Part shown: one piece after another, positions 1-11,641 of the stretch
How positions within the stretch are numbered: position 1 is the first letter of the stretch
Layout: the number at the start of each line of letters is the position of its first letter
NCBI GenBank assembly: GCA_001579985.1
Contig: LRSR01005713.1
Span: forward strand, 1-50,444
DNA length: 50,444 nt
Reading direction: 5' to 3'
Source: Hypsibius dujardini
Taxonomy: Eukaryota; Tardigrada; Eutardigrada; Parachela; Hypsibiidae
Translations under genes and position numbers: made by a program
The notes under the pieces: model-generated
The model's database searches: none
What the model saw: the letters and a program-made list of their open reading frames with translations, nothing else
What the model was told of the DNA's origin: nothing

Positions 1-1105
1 CCATTGAGTTTCCTCCATCATCAAAGCATTTATGTTTTCAGCATTTTTTTAAATATTGTTCTCTAGAATTATTTGATGTTTGGAGCTGGTAAATCATTTA
101 CAGTTTGTATTGTACTGTTATTGTTGTGATAGTTTTCTTCTCAATTGGACGGAAATAATCTCGCGAAAATAGATACACGTTAATCTGACGAATTCTGGAG
201 TATTTGCATAATTCCATAACTCCAAAACTCGCTACAAGTGGAATGTTCCTACAGGACTAAATAAAAATGTGCCCTAAAACGTAGAAACAATAGGCGTGGG
301 AAATAAAATAAAAATGGCAACAATTTCCACTGCAATCGAAAACGTGAGTGATGAGCGTGCCATCAAAACCTTTCTGGTGTTTTCAAGTGTGAAGATGTCT
401 TTTTTTGGGCATTGTGTTTCGTGTTTTCGGTTCAGAATATTCAAAATCAGACTAGTTAGATAATGGACAAATATATATATATAAGTATGGATGGTAAAAC
501 TAAGGTAAACTAAAAAGCTGAACTTAAACTTTTGGTAACTGATTCCTTTTCAGTTAATAAAAAAACGGTCTTTGGTTACTGAAAATTTGAGCGGGAAAAA
601 CTAAAAAAAACTAAACACTAAAGGGAACAACCCTTTTTTTGAGTTACTCATCCAGTTCGAGAACCAAATTAATTCCAGACCCGAACGCTCCTTGACCTCA
701 ACTGAATTATCTATGGGAGTGTCAAATAGTACAAAGACATACATATGACTTCTGTTTTAAAGGCATCATAAGGATAAAGTGGTCTGCATGGGGCTTCATG
801 CTTTCAAAACGCTGTGTGGTCACGGATGGACGAAGATTTACACATGGACACACGCAAGCACAAAACTGGCTGATCCTTACAGGCAAAAGACGATGCTGAG
901 ATAAGCATATATGAGCCGCTTTAAAAAACAGTTCAATCATGAGTTCGGTAAACCTTATTAGCAGTCGAAGCAATCAATGAAAAGAACAACCAGCGCTTGA
1001 AAAAATCAGTCAGTTATATGCTCTATAAACCACGCCCAGGACCAACGAGTATTGGAAAATATTCTAACTTTGACAGCGCTACCCAGGGTCAGAACCAAGG
1101 TGTTT
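1..1105. other. Intergenic, no gene seen
   Basis: AT-rich sequence with short A runs and a small AT dinucleotide tract near 474-482. Short open frames on both strands lack splice-supported continuation or any recognisable domain. I see nothing that supports a gene. Confidence 0.6.
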
Positions 1106-3542
1106 TCAGGAGGGTTTTGAATTCGGGTCGTTTCGAGACACAGACTGGCTCAGCCCATTCCTCGGCGGTGATATGGCATTCCCAGCTCTCCTCAGCCGTC
1201 GGAAGATTCTCTTAACTCCTAATCTGTAGTCTGAGCTTGAGACCAGGAAAATGATCTGCAGTCATAGCAATGTGTGAACATATAATACGAATCTACCACG
1301 ACATTTGAATGAGATCTAAAGGCATCATACCGGGCAGCCAGCATAACCACATAGTGCCAACAGTCCCGATATCCATAGTCGCATGATCGGTGGGTTGCCT
1401 ATCCCGTACAAATGAGGGAAACGCGAAACGATAATAGGGCCGGGCAGGAAACAGATCAAATACCAAACGCTAAAGCCAATGAGCATCTTAGCGAAGGATA
1501 GCTGGCGTTTCTGTGCAGCGGTCACTCTAGCCATCGTCGAAACTGCATCCACCGGAATTAGTCTGTTGATCCGTTGCCTGCTCCGGTTGGATGCCAAAAT
1601 TCGCAAGCCAAGAGTGAGGTAGATGACACCCATCAACCCGATCGGAATGTAGGCGCCGATGACGAACCAGATGGTGCCGTAAATTTCATCAATGTTCGTC
1701 TAGAAAAGAAGGACGACGACTGATTCCTCTCTCTTGTCATAGGAACTTCAGTCCAACTTGGTTCCACACCTCCATAATCCCAGTACGTGGAAATGCCGCC
1801 GTGTCGGACTGAAAGCTGATCCCCCCCCCACGACCATGGATTAGCTGTCAACCCAACGCTGCGCTTCACATTACCCCGGAAGTTTTAAGTTTTCCTTGTG
1901 ACGGGCAACGTTGGTAAAACCCTTATTAAGTGGCATGGCTTTATCGAGAAATCTACAGACGTCGTGTAGAATAGATGGATATTTAGATGAAGGTATTACT
2001 TAGTGTATCGCATGCATGGCTGACAATGCCTTACATTGTTTTGGCTAGGAACATCACTAATGATAATAATTGACAGCACCTGAGGTACTAAAACAAGGCT
2101 TACATAGTGCACTTAGGAACTGCTAAAAAGATATTAATCGAGGCTCACGTGGCTACCCGCGACATCCGACATCCTCATGCCCACTTCTTTCTGGATCCAT
2201 AGCAATCTTGCTGTCGTTAGGGGGGGCAGTGCCTCCCCCTAATTGGGGCACTGGCTTTCAAAGTCAAATGCGAGAACAGTGCACCAAAATTAAGTTTGGT
2301 TAGATAAGCTTAGTGTTTAAACAGAATCCTCAATACGGTAATGCTTGAAATCTTACGGAATCTCAATGAGACGGTGACATTTACGATTCTATATTCAATG
2401 AAGTACACTTTTGGTAGCGTAGTGATGCATTAAATCTTATGGATGTTTTCATGGTACTGTCTAGTTGCCTATTCTACTATACTGGTTTTGCTAAAGTCTC
2501 CCTTCTCTCATTTTAATAGAGAGGATCGACAAAAGAAGTTAGGTAGTAATGTTTTTAAGGTGTAATAAAACGTGATATTTTGTATATTTGGCTGTGCAAA
2601 TAATTCCGACTTAGAACTGTCTGCTGGTCGCCGTTTTTACGACTAGCGGCGAGGGGGCAAAGGAGCTCGAAAGAAAAAAATAAAATAGTTGTAATACAGT
2701 TACAGCCTGTAAAAAATAGGCACGTGCAGCGCACGTACACGAGACTAACCTTCTTAATTTTGTTCCCTTATTCATTTGATTGGATTCATTCTCATTATAA
2801 TTAGTGGATCAAAGGATGTCACTCTCATACAAAAATGCGCTCGCAGATATTTTCGATTATCTTCAAAACCAGCGACATGAGCGAGTTTGAAATAACTGAA
2901 CAAACGCCGCAAAATAAGCGAGCTTTTAATACCCGTAACGTATTTCTGTGCTCGGATGCGGAGCAGTGAAAGTGATGTGGTTCCCCTTCCTACCTTAAAA
3001 GCACATCCAGCAGATCCCAGCAATATGTCGCCACCGATGCCAAAATATACCGGTAAGGTATCTGCCAGACCCACCAACCACGGTATGATAATCATAGAGG
3101 TCACAGCCACCTTTGATACCCATCTTTCATATTGATGTGGATGAACAATAGCGACGAACCGATTCACAGCCAGCAACAAGGAGGCCCAGTTTAAGGCGTG
3201 TTGCGAAGTTGCGTTGAGCAGAATCAGTGCGCGGCAGTTAACGTGGGCAAACTGACGGTTCAAATGAAGGTATGCTGTAACGTTGAGAAGAGGATTGGTT
3301 ATCGCGCAGATCAGGAGTTCGATTAGCATGATATGAAATATCAGGATGCATGAGCCACGAAGGAGTTCTTTGCTGTGGAAGGATGCTGCGATTAAAAGGG
3401 CGAGGAGGATGCTTCCCAGTAAGTGCACCGACACAATAGCGCCAAACCAGGCTGTGACGGAGTGAGAGTCGTACTTTTGTGAGACGTTTATGAAGGATCT
3501 GTTTGCGGTAAGAGAGCTAGAATAATTTTGCATGCCTTCCAT
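1106..3542 (-). CDS. Rhodopsin-like (family A) GPCR, four exons, about 368 aa
   Basis: Seven-helix receptor assembled from exons 3542-2994, 1808-1770, 1699-1331 and 1255-1106; all junctions are phase 0 with GT-AG ends (AAG|GTAGGA, GAG|GTGTGG, CCG|GTATGA donors). The start MEGMQNYSSS is chosen because three N-glycosylation sites (NYSS, NRS, NVS) follow, as expected for an extracellular tail. Exon 1 carries TM1-TM4; TM3 ends LAVNRFVAI, where NRF replaces DRY. Exon 2 is a 13-residue piece of extracellular loop 2, exon 3 has TM5-TM6, and TM7 ends CPIIFLVSSSDYR, with CP in place of NP. The tail is basic (KRIFRRLRR). Ligand unknown. The 39-nt second exon is the weakest part; intron 1 is about 1.2 kb with no other exon seen. 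Confidence 0.72.
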
Positions 3543-3761
3543 GGTTCGGAGTGGGGAGGGGATGATTAGTCTGAGTGAAAATATGGATGTATAAAAATAC
3601 TTTACACTGTATTTGAACCCTTTAGGAATGTATTGGCCGGAATAAAACAATCCCTAGCCCTAATTACAATGCATTTAATTAAACTCATATGGATCCAGAC
3701 ATGAAATAAGAATACAGAGGGCAGAAGTAGGTTAGGATGCCGGTGATATACATAATTATAA

Positions 3762-4170
3762 GGGAGCGTTCAACAATGACGTCAGTGCCTGATATTAGAC
3801 GACTTTCCTCCCCCTCCCTTCCGTCAGAGCTCGTCAGAAATTCCTAAACCCCCTCTTGTTCTTCAAGCACTGACGTCAGCTCGAGCCAACCCTCTATATC
3901 TGCTAAAACTTATCCAGTGTTGCAACCACATCTTTTACTGAGACCAGATCGAAGCAAGTATTAAGATAGCATGTTCGTATCATCGGTGTCTTTATAATCT
4001 GAGCGCAACAGTCATTCAAATCCAGCAAAGGCTGGGAATTGGCAAGAAATCGAAACGATATATGCTGACGTCAGCCACGGCTGAATCCCCATCCCTTAGC
4101 GTCAGAGCTCGTCATCAAAGTACAACTCCCCCTACCCTACATGGCGCTGACGTTATTGTTGAATGCTCCC
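3762..4170. repeat. 409-bp element with terminal inverted repeats (MITE-like)
   Basis: The ends are inverted copies of about 24 bp: GGGAGCGTTCAACAATGACG at 3762 matches, on the other strand, the sequence ending GTTGAATGCTCCC at 4170. Inside, the block CGTCAGAGCTCGTCA occurs twice in direct orientation (about 3825 and 4101), each beside pyrimidine-rich CCCCCT tracts, and GACGTCAG recurs at least three times. No open frame of note and no clear target duplication. Likely a non-autonomous DNA element; family unknown. Confidence 0.6.
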
Positions 4171-5906
4171 AAAACATAAAATATCGTGTTAGCTCAAGGG
4201 CCCTTGGTTGAAAATGGTGAGGCCGTTTCCGCCAGTTGAAGATTTGACTCTAGCCTTCATTGTGAGGGTGAAAATCATTACCTTGCTAATGACAAGCTGA
4301 GATCTTACTGGAAACTGTAGACTTGCCCCGGAAATTGTATTTCAGCGTAATGATGAGTCACTAATTGGTCTACATACCCTAGTATGTAATAACGGTTACA
4401 CATTTACGACCGACTATTCCGTTTTGGATGAATTAAATGTCTCACTGCAAGAACAAGAGTTCTTGTTTCAAACGTGCTTTCCGATGCCTCGAGGCTCCCC
4501 GAAAAGTAGGGGCATGGCTAATATGATATTGATTGTGCAGAAGGACAGCACTTTAAAGTTTGGAGGTTATATTTATAGAAACGTTTACATGCCATGATAA
4601 CGAAAATCTAATTTATTATTGACAGCAAAAAGTTTCAGAGTTCTCGAAAGTTCTATTAAGACGTATCCTTGTCCAGCAATGGGTGCAGTACATGGCACTG
4701 GGGCAGTCTGAGAGAGTAGCTAGTATTACGTAGATGCAATAGTGTAAGTATATCTCCTTATCTAGTTTTATTTGCAGACATAACATGACAACGCACCCAT
4801 CTTTCAGGTTTAGTAAGTCTGCATCGGTCAGTCCGTCGGTGCTGGTGCAAGGTATTCCGAGTCAACCTTCAACCTATGGTCTTAGCCCGGTCAATATCGT
4901 TCAGAAGCAAGACAACGGTGCACTAAAAGGAAGTGAACTCAAAACAGATTTCTGGTATAAAACTGCGCATGATACTTCGCAGCCTGCTGCGACTGCAAGC
5001 GCGTGAGCGCACTCGTAGAAAACAACAGAATGCAATGGAAACATCTAGAAAAGAACTATAGAGAGAGATTTCAAGGACATGCACCTCAGAGGCGCTCCCA
5101 TAAGAGACGCGCTAGAGAACTGTTTTGTGAGCACTTTTGCGTCGTGAATGTTGTTTTCACCATCCGATCAAGATTCATTGAACACCTACGAATGAAAGAC
5201 TTCTCTCACAATCAGCTCAATTGAGCAGGAAATTAAGCGAGGAAGGACGCAGTTTCTTAACGCTGAGAGAGAAGTCAATTTTTGTTTTATATACTCAAAT
5301 ATACGCATTGAAGAAATATGTGAATGTATGCGCGAAATAAGGTGTGCGTTTTGAGCTCGACTTGTCGGGCCTGAAGCGATAAACTGATCACTGAACATTC
5401 GTCGTTCACGTGCTCGATCAACACTTCTTATATTTGGGACAGGAGGCACCCTAATGAGCGCAGTGTCACCTGACTTCTCTCTGTATGTTAACCGATCCGT
5501 AATTCACGGAGACCTAATTCAATAATGACTAACGAGGAATTTGTTCGACTCGGCTCTCACAGCCGGAACTGAATACTGATGCAAGACCTTCCGCCCTTTA
5601 ATCACGTCTCCTCACCACAATCCGAGTAAGGAATCCGATACATTTCCTGACGCTATGGAAAATTAGGCATGGCATCAGTCCGTCATTATCTACGGACACC
5701 GATCAGTTAAATGTTTTTCAGTCAAAGCCTCCGTTTCTCTGAGCGTTAGCATACAGTAATGTTGGTGCGGTCGATTTCAAAAAATGCGCAATCCAAACGT
5801 GAAATCAGCAATTGCTGCCGCGCTTAATTAAAGTCCTGCAAAAATGTGTAAATATTCCGACATTCCTCAGAGCCAGAAGGATGACTTTGTCGCTCGATTG
5901 ATCATT
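4171..5906. other. Intergenic, no gene seen
   Basis: Several open frames of 70-90 codons on both strands, but none shows a domain, signal peptide or matching splice sites. This is also where the kinase-homology and cyclase exons of the upstream minus-strand receptor would be expected, and none is visible. Confidence 0.5.
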
Positions 5907-8900
5907 TCATTTCCGTCGATTGTCCACCATTGATCTCGCAGAGATGACCCCCACATCATGTACCTTCAGCGAGTCAAAAATAGTACTGCGCGATGTAAAC
6001 TTCGTAACAGATCTTGTTTCATTACCGTACCGGTGAGCGTAGAAAATTGCTAAGCTTGCTATAGTTAGCAAGAGAGATATTACGGCTCCGACAGTCCCTC
6101 CAATTATAGGAGACGTCAAACCTAGGCTCGCGTAATTCAAATTGCATTATTTAAATTTATTTACAAATTCCTCAACAGTTAAAAAAGGTGTAGTTTGAAC
6201 AAACCAATTAGGCAGTCGTTACTGTCTGAACTGAAAATGCCGCATTCTGGTAGTCCGGTCGGGGCTTGATCTCCGATCCAGTGAAAGTTGCTGACGTTTT
6301 TCAGGGTTTGTGATGAAGCCACGTAAAATAAAATTGGCTGTATTTCAAATAATACAGAATTAGTCTTTGGTCTTGCTTGGTATCTTAAGTGGAGAGGGAA
6401 AAGTTTTGTGACAAAATTGAATGAGCTCCATATTCCAAAGGCGTCTCTCATGACTCTTTATCACCAAACATTCTGAAAGAAGAGTCAATTGCCGATTCAT
6501 TATGCGCGCCATTTGCGGCTAGGCCATTAAACAGCTGGTAAAATTTTGCCAAAATCAGCAAAATCTTAATACTGTTTAACGGTTCAGCAAAGTTCAACTT
6601 TCCGCTGTGGTTCATGGGCTGGCTGAACCAATTTTTACCATTTGGACGTTTCGTAACATACAGTATTCGTTCATAAAAATTGTTCATAAAAATTGTTTAT
6701 AAAAAAGGTTTCCAGTCATCCAGTTTCGAGTTCCTGATCTCCGATTGTAATAATTGAAATAACAAACAATTCATTCCTCTCTCTGCCTGAGTGGTCGTTT
6801 GTTGCTAAGTACGGTACAGCACAGTGACTGGAAATGGTTAGTAATGTTTGGAAATGATTTGGGAATGTACCACTTTGGTGGCATCTAGAACCCTTTCAAT
6901 TTGGGCAAGCATAGTATTCCCCTCTCCTTTATACAGATATTTAAGAAAGTAACTTGCCTCAATGTCTGCTGTTTCGGGGTTCAACTGTCGTATGAACAAA
7001 TCTGGTTGCCGGTCACCGTTTTCGTTGATGAAAATTGAACCAGTTGGCAACTGGAAGGTCCGATTAAAAAACCGTTTTGTGAGAATTTTTGCGTTCCGGA
7101 TGTCGTTACCGCCTTCCGACCATGATTCGTTTAGCACCTACAAACAATTGCCCTCCTTCAGACAAAACAGATAAATCGGAGCGGAAGTAGGCGGTACTGA
7201 CTTTCGCGATGAGCAAACACGTTTCGTACCCCGCAACGAGCGGAGCACTAATCTACCAGATCGAAAAAAGTTGCATTGATTTCACAGGAAACCACAAATT
7301 AAAAAGATGCGGTGTACCTTTTCATGGGGTGCATACGTATAGTTATAGACAAGCCTTGACCGTTCCTTGATGAATGTCTGTGTTGTGTTGGACAGAGTGT
7401 TCACGGCTCGGTCGTTGTCAAAATTCAACAGTAACAATTGCCTGAACGCCTGGTGTGCAGCCTGGAATTATAATGTATTATTTTTAGTTCTGGGATGAAA
7501 AGAATTGTCAGCTTACGGGGTCGTCAGCGTCTCCCAGGCGCCATTGTAGCTCGGGGTAGTCAGGTGCGATAAACGGGGTCATACAAATATACACCTGGAA
7601 TTGGAGTTAAAGACGAAATTCCGTTCACGAAGGAACTGTAGACCTCAAAACTCTTTTCACGAACATCTGCGCAAATACTCACTAACAGATTCTCAACATG
7701 CTTCTTTATTACGCTTTGAGTTTTTGGGTGCAGTATATTTTCATTATTGTATTTGAGTTTCTTTTGAAATATTCTCCTGACGTAAACGAATAATGCACGC
7801 GTTTCGTAATTGCCCTTTTCGCCTGAAAGAATATTTTGATCACCAACGACCGAATCGAGCCGCATTTATGAGCAGATAAATATCACGTTTCATATAAATG
7901 GATGAACTAAATTGTACTACGGTAATTCAGCAAATTCAGGAGACAATATTCAGTTTCCGTACCCAATTAAGGATACATTGCGACAGTTTCCAACCGTTCT
8001 TTTAGTTAATTAAGCACGTGTTCTCCGCGCAACGCAGCTAATCAACATCATCTAAACGATTCCGGAAAAATGTTTGACACTGAGTAGTTAGTTAAATTAA
8101 TTTGTGTTCTTACGTATTCGGCAGATGTCATGGACCTCTTTCCGGCGCGTATCTATAACGAATGTGTTTTCTCCACTGACAGCAACCCAATTATCAGAAG
8201 AGACACGAAATATTACGAAGGGTTCCGGTGACGCTTACCATGAATTGTCTCACAGTCTGAACATTGGTTATGAGGAGCACAACTGCAAGTACAGCAATGT
8301 CGAGACTAGGATATGCACTGTCGCGTATATGGAACTTCATACTTCTTGCAGATGCTTTGGCCTGGTGAAGAATGAAGTCATAGTCCACGGGCGGTCTCAG
8401 TGTGCTGAAGGTCACGGACGAAACCTGAACAGAACCCAGCGCGTTTTGCCTGCGGAAGTTCGCACAGATAGTTCGGTAGAATGCTGAGACAGTGCTTTCA
8501 TCACAGGCCATGAAGATCCTTTTCCAAGTTTGGGAGGCCAAAAATGTTCGGAAGCACTGCAGCAAGACAGTTTGATGGATGGGGGATGCGGTTATGGTCG
8601 TGGGGTATCGATGTTTATCACTGTACAATGCATCGGTTCCTATGCTGAAATTTAATAATAAAATAACGCATTGGCGCAGTAAAAGTCAGTTATGAGTGTA
8701 CTCACAATGACGCGTAAAGAGTGTTCAGTTCTGCAATTATAAGAATTCAAAGTATTTGTACTGCTTAAACTCTAAAACCGATGGTTATTCCTATTGTAAA
8801 AAACAAGCCCTAAAATATTATTTCACTCGCTTCGGATTTAAATATATAATTTGTATTATCTTACGTGTGAGTAACGGAGCCAAATGGCTCATTTCAGACA

Positions 8901-9440
8901 CACAACCTGAAAGAAAGAGTATTTTTGTAATCATAAGGCTCGTTTCACGTTTTCATTTGTCGAAGTGGCGCAAACAAAAACTAGCAGATTGCTGTGCCAG
9001 TACAGTACGAGTAACGTATTAACCGACCAGTTGGTTGGTTAATGAAACAAACGTTCCGCAAGTCTAAGTTAAAAAATATTCTACCCAATTGGTTACTTAC
9101 TGGGACCTAAAAATATGTCGATATTCTTATCGTCTTTGTCCTTCTCCATTCCGTAATAAAACTTCGAAGCATAATGTACAATGCTGTCCGCGAAGATTTC
9201 ACACGGAAATATAGAAGATGGGAAGATGATGTTCAACTTCACGTGCAAATGTCCGTCATAGTCGCGGTTTATCAGACCGACAGCAGCCTCAAGTGCCGGT
9301 ACGGCTGTGCTGTAGCGATAAGAACCGATTGCGATAAAGGTCACGTTGACTGGACCCTTTTGGAAGGTAGCACTGCAAAGGTGAGCCCATAGAACCACTG
9401 TCCAAATCATTGCCACGTATAGTTTCATTGGTGCCTTCAA
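5907..9440 (-). CDS. Single-pass receptor with natriuretic-receptor-like ligand-binding domain, no cyclase
   Basis: Resembles the extracellular ANF-receptor (periplasmic-binding type I) half of receptor guanylate cyclases. Exon 9440-9101 encodes a signal peptide (MKAPMKLYVAMIWTVVLW) and first strand, ending IFLGPS. Then 8644-8343 (GTDALYSDKHRYP ... ILHQAKASAR), probably about 8180-8115 (NTFVIDTRRKEVHDIC), 7594-7517 (VYICMTPFIAPDYPELQW), 7461-7318, 7137-6958 (FFNRTFQLPTGSIFINENGD), 6337-6205 (HWIGDQAPTGLPECG) and 6121-5907 (TM, SLLLTIASLAIFYAHRYG, then about 40 residues). The last six junctions agree in phase. At least one ectodomain exon (between 9100 and 8645, and possibly 8100-7600) is not found. 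With no kinase or cyclase after the TM it would act like a clearance-type receptor or be a truncated copy. Confidence 0.65.
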
Positions 9441-9967
9441 ATATTGCGTTTATTGTGGATTTGCTCAAAATATATTAAATTTAAATTTTGGCATGTACGT
9501 GCTTATTCAAAAAATAGGATGTGAGAAATGGATGAATCATGTCAGGTAGGCGTCGTTTTAACCTCCTCTTGCAGCGGGCAGCAAAAATATCACTTAGCGT
9601 TTGTTCTGGCACGTTTATTACGTGCTTCATTTAATGGCCATTCACTCCTGATTAATACTCTCCGTCTTAAAGTTCATTGATCCCCAATTCTTGGGAAAGT
9701 AATTTAAACCTTGACTAGCAAGGAACATTCTCGTTTCAAGTCTCCCAGACGTGGCCAAACACTCGATAACAGATCTTGTCAGTCACGTTTGTCAACAGAG
9801 TTAAGACGATCGTATACGTTTGCAGTAAGATATCGGATAGATATTGTGATGGTAAGCAATTGTATATCGTTATCTGGGCACATTGATAAGATGATTTCCG
9901 CATAGGCACACCTTTCCGTTTCTTATGATGGTATAGTGTCAAATGTGAATCAACAGGAACGGATTAC

Positions 9968-10061
9968 ATTTTTCTGAGGATGGAGTGTCCGGGAAAGAAA
10001 TGGGTGTGGCAATGCTGAGAACACCAGCCAATAAAAAAAGGAAAAGGAGAACAAAATCCAT
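9968..10061 (-). CDS. Candidate signal-peptide exon of a secreted peptide
   Basis: ATG at 10061 opens MDFVLLFLFLLAGVLS, a textbook signal peptide, followed by about 15 polar residues (PISFPDTPSSEK) and a possible donor T|GTAATC. A possible next exon begins after a CCCAG acceptor near 9880 and ends in a KR pair, but the frame then meets a stop, so the mature product cannot be read. It lies between the receptor gene and a GPCR fragment. A secreted peptide precursor or just a chance hydrophobic frame are both possible. Confidence 0.3.
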
Positions 10062-10089
10062 CACTCTATAACTAGGTTAGCCGCACTCG

Positions 10090-10568
10090 CTACGACCTAA
10101 TCTCCGCGCGTACTCGCGCAGGGTGTCCGGTAAAGTTAATGAGGCGCCCAAACACGGCCCGCACCTGTTTGAACGCCAAAGCAAACAAAACGGAATCACA
10201 CGCCGATTGACAGAAGTACAACAAAAACGTCCATTGAGCCCAGACGAGGTGGCTAGCAATAAAATCCATACTCAGCGCGTCGAACGGGAAATTAAACGCA
10301 CAATAGGGACCGTAGAAAACCGTCACACTGAAAGTCAACAGAGTGAGAATCACGTGAGGATTCGGCGAATGCCCTTCCGTTGGGACGGGGGGGGGAGGCA
10401 CGACTGGTCCCTTTGCCAACCGTGATGGCTGCTGTTGGATAGCAGCTCGTTGTCTTCCTTCACTAATGCGAACAGTTGATCGTCGAATTAAAATATATGG
10501 GAAGAAGAGGATGACCGTCAGGAAGGCCGAAATACGAGGAAATGTGGTATCTACTGGCAAGAGAAGAA
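10090..10568 (-). pseudogene. GPCR fragment, TM5-TM7 only
   Basis: An open exon after a plausible acceptor (AAAAATGCAG at about 10569) encodes three helices: TM5 (ISAFLTVILFFPYILI), an intracellular loop with a polyproline stretch (VVPPPPVP), TM6 (VILTLLTFSVTVFYGPYCAF) and TM7 (FLLYFCQSACDSVLFAL), then a basic tail. The NPxxY motif of TM7 is replaced by SACDSVLF. No exon with TM1-TM4 can be found on the minus strand up to 13.7 kb; the TA-flanked element at 10684-11641 begins about 115 bp upstream. I infer a decayed or split gene, but a distant first exon cannot be excluded. Confidence 0.55.
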
Positions 10569-10683
10569 CTGCATTTTTTGCTTGAGGAAGATGTCGCACC
10601 GGCGGGTTAAATATAGCCAAACTAAAATTTGTCTTGTGATACGCTTATTATCCTCGGTTATTGCATAGCCATACAGCCATTTA

Positions 10684-11641
10684 CCGGGTGCGGGAGAACT
10701 TTTGGCACTACACTAAAATCACTGAATGTAACCCTATATGAACTGATAAAAAAAATTTATGTTTTATTTCGAAAGAAGACCTATAGGTCTGTGAAAGATT
10801 TGCTCGGTTCGACGTTGGGGCAGGAGCAGGGCAGGTGTTATGCATTGGTTTGTGGCAGCACTTAAAAATTAGGAGTGGTCCGGTTAATGGGAGATTTTGC
10901 CAAGTTCGCTGACCCAGATCAAAACTGGTTCGCATTTCTCAAAGCAGAGCGTAAGCAACAAAAAGTTACAATACGTATGTTGTAGTAATTTGATGGGGCT
11001 ATCCCATGCAAAAGAAAAAAATTAATTTGCGGCAACTTTGGGTTTGAAAAAAAAGAAAACGTCGCAGGGTCAAGTTCAGCCAATTTTTTAAATCTTGCAT
11101 CTCTAACTTTAGATCAAAACTGGAGACCTAAAATGCAACGAAAAACACTGTTTTTAGTAAAAAAGGGGGTGCAATAATTGGGCTCTTTAATGTGATTGAA
11201 ATTATCCCAATCGCATAACAACTGAGAAAGTTATTAGCGTGGACCCGAACCCGTACACCACTCAGACCACTTGTCTGAAAATGTTTACGTTTTTTTTTTA
11301 AAAAGGTCTCCCTCAGTTTAGTGGTGCACGATTGAATGAATATTTCTGATTTTTTTCTTGTACAGTACACTGATTTAGATCTATAGTTTTCCGTTTTGGT
11401 TTTTCAGATTCGCTTTGAAGTTAAGGGAGATCTCAAATACGGTCCATGGGACAAATTATAACAATGTTAGTCCTTGGGTTTTCGAAATAACTTCTGATCC
11501 AACAATCTGAATCTCAATTTTAAAAGTGATTCGGATAGCCATTAAAGTGGGCTTTCCAGTGCAAAAAATATTTTATCAATAGCACACACAGTTCAGGCGA
11601 AGGCTTGCGAAGGCCAGTGCCAAAAGCTTTCCCGCACCCGG
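10684..11641. mobile_element. 958-bp TA-flanked element with inverted ends (Tc1/mariner-type MITE)
   Basis: The first 26 bases, CCGGGTGCGGGAGAACTTTT then GGCACT, reappear inverted at 11616-11641 with two mismatches. Both ends abut a TA dinucleotide (10682-10683 and 11642-11643), the target duplication of Tc1/mariner elements. The interior is AT-rich and has the phrase GATCAAAACTGG twice (about 10916 and 11113). No transposase frame is present, so it is non-autonomous. Confidence 0.65.

Noticed and set aside
4785-5449. Three open frames of 70-90 codons
   Set aside because: No domain, signal peptide, splice support or compositional change.
7560-7865. 101-codon frame in the receptor gene region
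   Set aside because: The acceptor at 7595 and the family pattern put the real exon (VYICMTPF...) in another frame; this frame looks intronic.
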